DNA of 64,000 nucleotides from Aureimonas sp. AU22 (GTDB lineage: Bacteria > Pseudomonadota > Alphaproteobacteria > Rhizobiales > Rhizobiaceae): contig NZ_BBWJ01000032.1 in NCBI RefSeq assembly GCF_001463745.1, positions 1 through 64,000 of the forward strand, written 5' to 3'. Below the pieces are notes generated by a model. It did not search any database. It was not told the DNA's origin and was given only the letters and a program-made list of their open reading frames with translations. The position numbers were made by a program, and so were the translations under genes. Below, piece after piece: positions 60,360-64,000 of this stretch. The first letter of the stretch is position 1. Each line of letters begins with the position of its first letter.

Positions 60360-61436
60360 TCAGGAGTAGGGGATGCCCCAGTCCTTCTCGGCGATCGTAC
60401 CCCAGTGGCGCTTGTCGTTGGCGTTGGAGCCGTCGATCACGAAGGGCGGGATGATGAGCGTCGGGCCGGTGGCGCCGTCGACGATCTCGCCCTTCTCCCA
60501 GAAGTACTTCGTGTTCTCGTAGGTGCCGAGCGGCACGGCCTGGCCAGGAATGGCGTGCTTGTGGAGCATCTCCACCGCGATCTCGCCGTAGGCGATCGGG
60601 TCCTGCGAGACGCAGGCGTCCATGTAGCCTTCCTGGATCCACTTCAGCGCGACCGGCTCGCCGTCGATGTTGACGAAGATCACGTGGCCGTCCTCGCCGA
60701 CCTTCTTCCAGCGGTTGCGCTGCTGGAGGGCGGTGACGATGCCGCGCGAGGGCGAGTCGCTCGGCGCATGGACCGCGTCGAGATCGGGGAACTCGGACAG
60801 GGTGGAAAGCGTGACCGCGAGCATCTGGTCCAGCGCGCCCTCGGTCGGGCGGGCGAGATACTTGATGTCCGGGTACTTGGCGAACTCCTCGTCCATGCCC
60901 TCCTTGCGCTGACGCCAGGCGACGCTCTGCAGCGCGCCGAAGCAGTTCAGCACCGTGCCCTTGGGGCTGCCGTGCTTTTCGGTCAGGCGCTTGACGATCT
61001 CCTGCGCCGCCATGACGCCGCCGAGCTTGTTGTCGAACGACACGGTGATGGCGACGTCGCCGCCGTCGGCCGGGGTGTCGATGATGGCGACCGGGATCTT
61101 GCGCCCGTTGTAGCGGCGGATGGCGCTGACGATGGCCTGGCTGTCGATCGGATCGGAGACGATGGCGCTCGGCTGGCTGAGCATGAGGCTCTGCCACTGC
61201 TCGAGCTGCCGGGTGTTGTCGAAGCTCGCGTTCGTCGCCTGAAAGCGCCACTTCTGCGCCTCGACCGCGCGCTTCACCGCCTCTTCCTGGATGACGAAGA
61301 AGTAGTAGTCGAGGCTCTTGTTGCTGTAGGGCACGAAGCCCGCTTCCTGCGCGAAGGCGGCACGACCGCCGACGAGGGCGGTGGCGCCCAGCGCGGCGCC
61401 GGCCTGCAAGAGATGGCGACGATTGATCTGTGGCAT
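60360..61436 (-). CDS. Sugar ABC substrate-binding protein with Tat-type signal
   Basis: A 358-residue periplasmic-binding protein of the RbsB/LacI-like class. The N-terminus INRRHLLQAGAALGATALVGG carries a twin-arginine pair, suggesting Tat export, with cleavage near AFA-Q (residue 29). Family stretches are QWQSLMLSQPSAIVSDPIDSQAI near 78 and DKRHWG near the end. First gene of the CUT2 operon, preceded by a promoter with a palindrome. The adjacent RpiA, RpiR-type regulator and HAD phosphatase indicate a pentose or pentose-like ligand. Confidence 0.9.
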   Translation of the reverse strand: MPQINRRHLLQAGAALGATALVGGRAAFAQEAGFVPYSNKSLDYYFFVIQEEAVKRAVEAQKWRFQATNASFDNTRQLEQWQSLMLSQPSAIVSDPIDSQAIVSAIRRYNGRKIPVAIIDTPADGGDVAITVSFDNKLGGVMAAQEIVKRLTEKHGSPKGTVLNCFGALQSVAWRQRKEGMDEEFAKYPDIKYLARPTEGALDQMLAVTLSTLSEFPDLDAVHAPSDSPSRGIVTALQQRNRWKKVGEDGHVIFVNIDGEPVALKWIQEGYMDACVSQDPIAYGEIAVEMLHKHAIPGQAVPLGTYENTKYFWEKGEIVDGATGPTLIIPPFVIDGSNANDKRHWGTIAEKDWGIPYS

Positions 61437-61467
61437 GGGGCTGCTTCTCCTCCCAGAGCGGTTGATG

Positions 61468-61499
61468 TAGTAATACTAGACGTCGGAACGAGCCGTCAA
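61468..61499 (-). promoter_or_regulatory. Promoter of the pentose ABC operon with palindrome over the -10 box
   Basis: On the minus strand TTGACG (61499-61494) is followed after 18 bp by TATTAC (61475-61470). An 11-bp palindrome TAGTA-T-TACTA (61478-61468) covers the -10 box, a natural operator position for a repressor such as the neighbouring RpiR-type protein. Confidence 0.5.
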
Positions 61500-61622
61500 G
61501 AAGGCCCGTGGTCGGGGCCCGAAATGCTGCAGGGGCTGGAACGGTGAGAGGCGAATGCCGGCCGGCATCGGTCGTTCGCGGCCGGCTTCTCGTCCCGCAG
61601 CGTGGAAGAAAATCTTGCTTTA

Positions 61623-62336
61623 CTAGATTTTGCGCATCTGCACGTCGGACGTGCCGTCGAACTTGCCGACGACCATGCCTGCCGACTCGCGCGTGAAGAG
61701 GCCGTTTTCCACCACGCCGGGAATACGGTTGAGGGCGATCTCCAGCGGGGCGGGTTCGGCGATCACCGGTCCGCAGCGGCAGTCGAGGATGAAGTTGCCG
61801 CTGTCGGTGACGACGGGCTGGCCGTCGCGCATGCGCCGCTCGATCGCAGCGCCCTCGATCCCATGTTCGACAAGGGCTGCCTCCACCATGCGCTGCGTCT
61901 GCTTCCAGGCGAACTGCACGACCTCGACAGGCAAGGGGAAGGTTCCCAGCCGGTCGACGATCTTGGTCTCGTCGCAGATGGTGATCATCCGCTTGGAGGC
62001 GTGGGCGATGATCTTCTCCCAGAGAAGGCAGGCGCCGCCGCCCTTGATCATGTTGAACTGGCGGTCGATCTCGTCGGGCCCGTCGACCGTGAGGTCGAGT
62101 TCGCCGATCTCGTTGGGATCGGTGAGTTCGATACCGGATTCGCGTGCGACCTGGTTGGTGGCGCGCGAGGTCGTGGTGCAGGTGAGGCGCAGGCCGTTCG
62201 CCACGTGCTTTCCGAGCTCGCGCACGAAGAAGTGCGACGTCGTGCCCGAGCCGAGGCCGAGCTTCATGCCGTCGGTGACGAACTCCTCGATCACGCGGCG
62301 CCCGGCCACGCGCTTCGCCTCGTCCTGTGCGCTCAT
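61623..62336 (-). CDS. rpiA: Ribose-5-phosphate isomerase A
   Basis: A 237-residue RpiA: GLGSGTTSHFFVRELG near 32 (phosphate loop), DLTVDGPDEID near 83 (catalytic Asp region), IKGGGACLLWEKIIAHAS near 97 (with the active-site Glu/Lys) and GNFILDCRCG near 183. It interconverts ribose-5-P and ribulose-5-P. ATG at 62336 (MSAQ) has GGAGAATCC before it and is chosen over the ATG at 62348. It is co-directional with the RpiR-type gene (53-base gap) and precedes the CUT2 operon. Confidence 0.94.
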   Translation of the reverse strand: MSAQDEAKRVAGRRVIEEFVTDGMKLGLGSGTTSHFFVRELGKHVANGLRLTCTTTSRATNQVARESGIELTDPNEIGELDLTVDGPDEIDRQFNMIKGGGACLLWEKIIAHASKRMITICDETKIVDRLGTFPLPVEVVQFAWKQTQRMVEAALVEHGIEGAAIERRMRDGQPVVTDSGNFILDCRCGPVIAEPAPLEIALNRIPGVVENGLFTRESAGMVVGKFDGTSDVQMRKI

Positions 62337-62389
62337 AGGATTCTCCATGCTGGCCCGCGGGCCTTTGGGTTGGACGGCCGATCCGGCCT

Positions 62390-63229
62390 TCAGATCTTCT
62401 CGGTCTGCCAGCTGTCGAGCGCCGGCAGCTGGTCGGGGAACTCGCTGCCGCCGATCATCGCGATCGAGGTGACGAGCATGTTGACGACGAGGTGGTGGTT
62501 GAGCCGCGAGGCGAGCGGGGTCAGCAGCTCGGTCCGGTCGTAGGGCACAACGGCCACAAGTGCGTCGGTCACCGCCGAGAGCGGGCTGTCGGCGGCCGTC
62601 ACCGAGACGACGGCGGCCCCGCCCGCGCGTACCGCGGTGGCGATGTCCACCATCTGCTTGGTGTGGCCGGACTGCGAGAAGATCAGCGCGACCTCGCCCG
62701 GCCGCGAGGTCTCGGCGTGGAGCCACTGCTTCTTGCGTCCGATCAGCGCCTCGCAGCGGATGCCGAGGCGCTGGAACTTGTGCTCGGCGTCGAGCGCGGT
62801 GATCTCGGAAATGCCCGAGGCGTAGATGCCGATCCACGTCGCCGCCTGGAGGCGCTTGGCCGCTTCCTCCAACTGCGGCGGCTCGAGATCCTCGAGCGCG
62901 CGCCCGATGGCGTTCAGCGAGTTGCGCGCCGTCTTGCGCACGATGTTGGCGATGGAGTCGCCCGGGATGATCTGCTCGTAGGCGAAGGGGGCGGAGGGCA
63001 CGAGGCTCTGGGCCAGGAAAAGCTTGAAGTCGCCGTAGCCCTCGAAGCCGAAGCGGCGGCAGAAGCGCATGATCGTGGGATCGCTGACGCCGGACCTCTG
63101 CGACAGCGTCGCCATGCTCATGTGGATCACGGCGCCCGGATCGGTCGCGACGATGTCGGCGACGCGCCGCTCCGCCGCGCCCATCATCTCGCGTTCCGAC
63201 AGGATGCGCTGGAGAAGGCTCGTCGTCAT
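62390..63229 (-). CDS. RpiR/HexR family regulator (HTH + SIS domain)
   Basis: A 279-residue regulator. The N-terminal HTH_6 domain (~5-80) contains MSMATLSQRSGVSDPTIMRFCRRFGFEGYGDFKLFLA in overlapping pieces. The C-terminal SIS domain (~120-260) binds sugar phosphates (YASGISEITALDAEHKFQRLG near 138, IFSQSGHTKQMVDIA near 187). Its neighbours RpiA and a CUT2 sugar importer suggest that it senses a pentose phosphate and controls them. It begins 5 bases after the HAD phosphatase gene ends. Confidence 0.92.
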   Translation of the reverse strand: MTTSLLQRILSEREMMGAAERRVADIVATDPGAVIHMSMATLSQRSGVSDPTIMRFCRRFGFEGYGDFKLFLAQSLVPSAPFAYEQIIPGDSIANIVRKTARNSLNAIGRALEDLEPPQLEEAAKRLQAATWIGIYASGISEITALDAEHKFQRLGIRCEALIGRKKQWLHAETSRPGEVALIFSQSGHTKQMVDIATAVRAGGAAVVSVTAADSPLSAVTDALVAVVPYDRTELLTPLASRLNHHLVVNMLVTSIAMIGGSEFPDQLPALDSWQTEKI

Positions 63230-63234
63230 CGGCG

Positions 63235-63921
63235 TCAGGCGGTCCGGCGGGTGGCGGCGGGCTTGAGCGCCATGAGGTCGGCGAGCCGCTCCAGACGAAA
63301 GGCGTCGTCGACCTGCAGGAGCGAGCCGCCGCCCCAGGGCACGGCATGGAAGGGAATGCCGGCGCCCCTTGCGGTCGCCTGGTCCACCGCCGTATCGCCG
63401 ACATAGGCGACGCGCGCGGGCGCGGCGTCCATGCGCTCGCACACCGCCAGGAGATGCGCCGGATCGGGCTTGCAGGCGGGTGCGGCGTCGGCCCCGACCA
63501 CGGCCTCGAACAGCGGCGCGATGCCGAGAAGGTCCAGCACCTTCAGCGTCAGGGCATGCGGCTTGTTGGTGCACAGGCCCAGCCGGAATCCAGCATCGCG
63601 CAAGAGCCGCAGGTCTTCCTCGACATGGGCGTAGAAGCGGGTGTGGCGCGCCGGGCTTCGCTCGTAGTTGGCGATGTAGGTCGGTACGGCCTCGTCCACC
63701 AATGCATCGTCGTGCGGCAGGCCGACGGCCTTCAGGAGGTCGAGGAGCAGCCGCCGCGGGCCGTTGCCGATGAAGCCCTCGACGAAGGCCGGATCCTGCT
63801 CCGGCCAGCCCTTCGAGGCGAGGTATTCGTTGACGGCCGCCGCGATGTCGTGGGCGCTGTCGATCAGCGTGCCGTCGAGATCGAAGATCAGGACGTCGGC
63901 GGTGGCGGAAGGGGAGGGCAT
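63235..63921 (-). CDS. HAD superfamily phosphatase (phosphoglycolate phosphatase-like)
   Basis: A 228-residue HAD phosphatase: motif I DLDGTLIDSAHD near residue 14 (nucleophile Asp), motif II LCTNKPHAL near 117, motif III Lys in ACKPDPAHL near 150 and motif IV YVGDTAVDQATARGAGI near 170. The cap type is that of Gph, which hydrolyses 2-phosphoglycolate and small sugar phosphates. ATG at 63921 is used (AGGAG upstream). First gene of the HAD-RpiR-RpiA run; it may remove dead-end sugar phosphates formed during pentose use. Confidence 0.9.
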   Translation of the reverse strand: MPSPSATADVLIFDLDGTLIDSAHDIAAAVNEYLASKGWPEQDPAFVEGFIGNGPRRLLLDLLKAVGLPHDDALVDEAVPTYIANYERSPARHTRFYAHVEEDLRLLRDAGFRLGLCTNKPHALTLKVLDLLGIAPLFEAVVGADAAPACKPDPAHLLAVCERMDAAPARVAYVGDTAVDQATARGAGIPFHAVPWGGGSLLQVDDAFRLERLADLMALKPAATRRTA

Positions 63922-64000
63922 CGGCAAGGGACTCCTAGCCTTGGATCACGGGTCCAGGCGCGGGTGGCCAAGATCGGTCGAGGCCTGCGCGAGGGCGGAA

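Noticed and set aside
61609..61631. AAAATCT/AGATTTT inverted repeat at the rpiA stop codon
   Set aside because: The stem is only A-T rich and weak, and it overlaps the stop codon. It does not convincingly act as a terminator.
1..64000. CRISPR arrays, rRNA genes, tRNA genes, phage structural genes, integrases
   Set aside because: No direct-repeat/spacer pattern, no rRNA-like sequence, no foldable tRNA and no integrase motif were seen on either strand.

Overview
The window is about 64 kb of high-GC bacterial DNA. Gene density is high, many neighbours overlap by ATGA, and periplasmic-binding-protein transporters and small regulators are abundant. Protein flavour (rhizobial-type ABC cassettes, an RpiR/RpiA pentose locus, a cupredoxin/cytochrome b561 pair, KatG) points to an alphaproteobacterium, probably Hyphomicrobiales. 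This is inference: there is no rRNA, tRNA or core phylogenetic marker here. The window looks like an accessory catabolic region, a series of regulator + transporter + enzyme cassettes separated by small gene graveyards.

Layout. 1-1.4 kb: 3' end of a large RTX/Ig-like secreted protein, then about 0.75 kb with only decayed coding traces. 2.1-8.7 kb: a putative N-compound catabolic locus (asparaginase, polysaccharide deacetylase-like enzyme, NMT1-type ABC transporter, GntR regulator, ACMSD-like amidohydrolase). 8.7-9.7 kb: NUDIX and an unknown small protein. 9.8-18.3 kb: SorC regulator, Fbp/Afu/phosphonate-type ABC transporter, metallo-beta-lactamase-fold hydrolase, SurE phosphatase and Na/Pi transporter, read here as uptake and dephosphorylation of a phosphorylated compound. 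18.4-24.7 kb: AraC regulator, NmrA-like protein, RND pump with adaptor. 25-31 kb: truncated epimerase, DadA with a solute-binding protein, VIT1-like transporter, cytochrome b561, cupredoxin. 31.3-35 kb: katG and small proteins.

35.2-41.9 kb is the most coherent unit: class II HMG-CoA reductase, HMG-CoA lyase, a TctA-type permease with a small membrane partner, an SMP-30-type lactonase and a MocR regulator. Together they form a complete mevalonate (and probably mevalonolactone) uptake and degradation module ending in acetyl-CoA and acetoacetate.

42.1-45.7 kb: LysR with a SnoaL-like protein and an SDR gene carrying an in-frame amber codon; an OhrR-type MarR regulator with two identical operators 50 bp apart and a secreted alpha/beta hydrolase. 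46.1-51.3 kb: one tightly overlapping operon (FCD-GntR, RpiB-like isomerase, beta-hydroxyacid dehydrogenase, polar amino acid-type ABC transporter) with a TGGTNNNACCA operator at the front and a 14-bp hairpin at the end. 51.5-57.1 kb: MFS exporter, LysR, CitMHS transporter and a split AtuA system. 57.1-57.7 kb: fused remnants of a siderophore ABC transporter and an IS5-type transposase. 57.7-63.9 kb: ribose/pentose ABC transporter with RpiA, an RpiR-type regulator and a HAD phosphatase.

Starts were chosen from Shine-Dalgarno sequences and overlaps. Functions come from recognised motifs only; no database search was possible.
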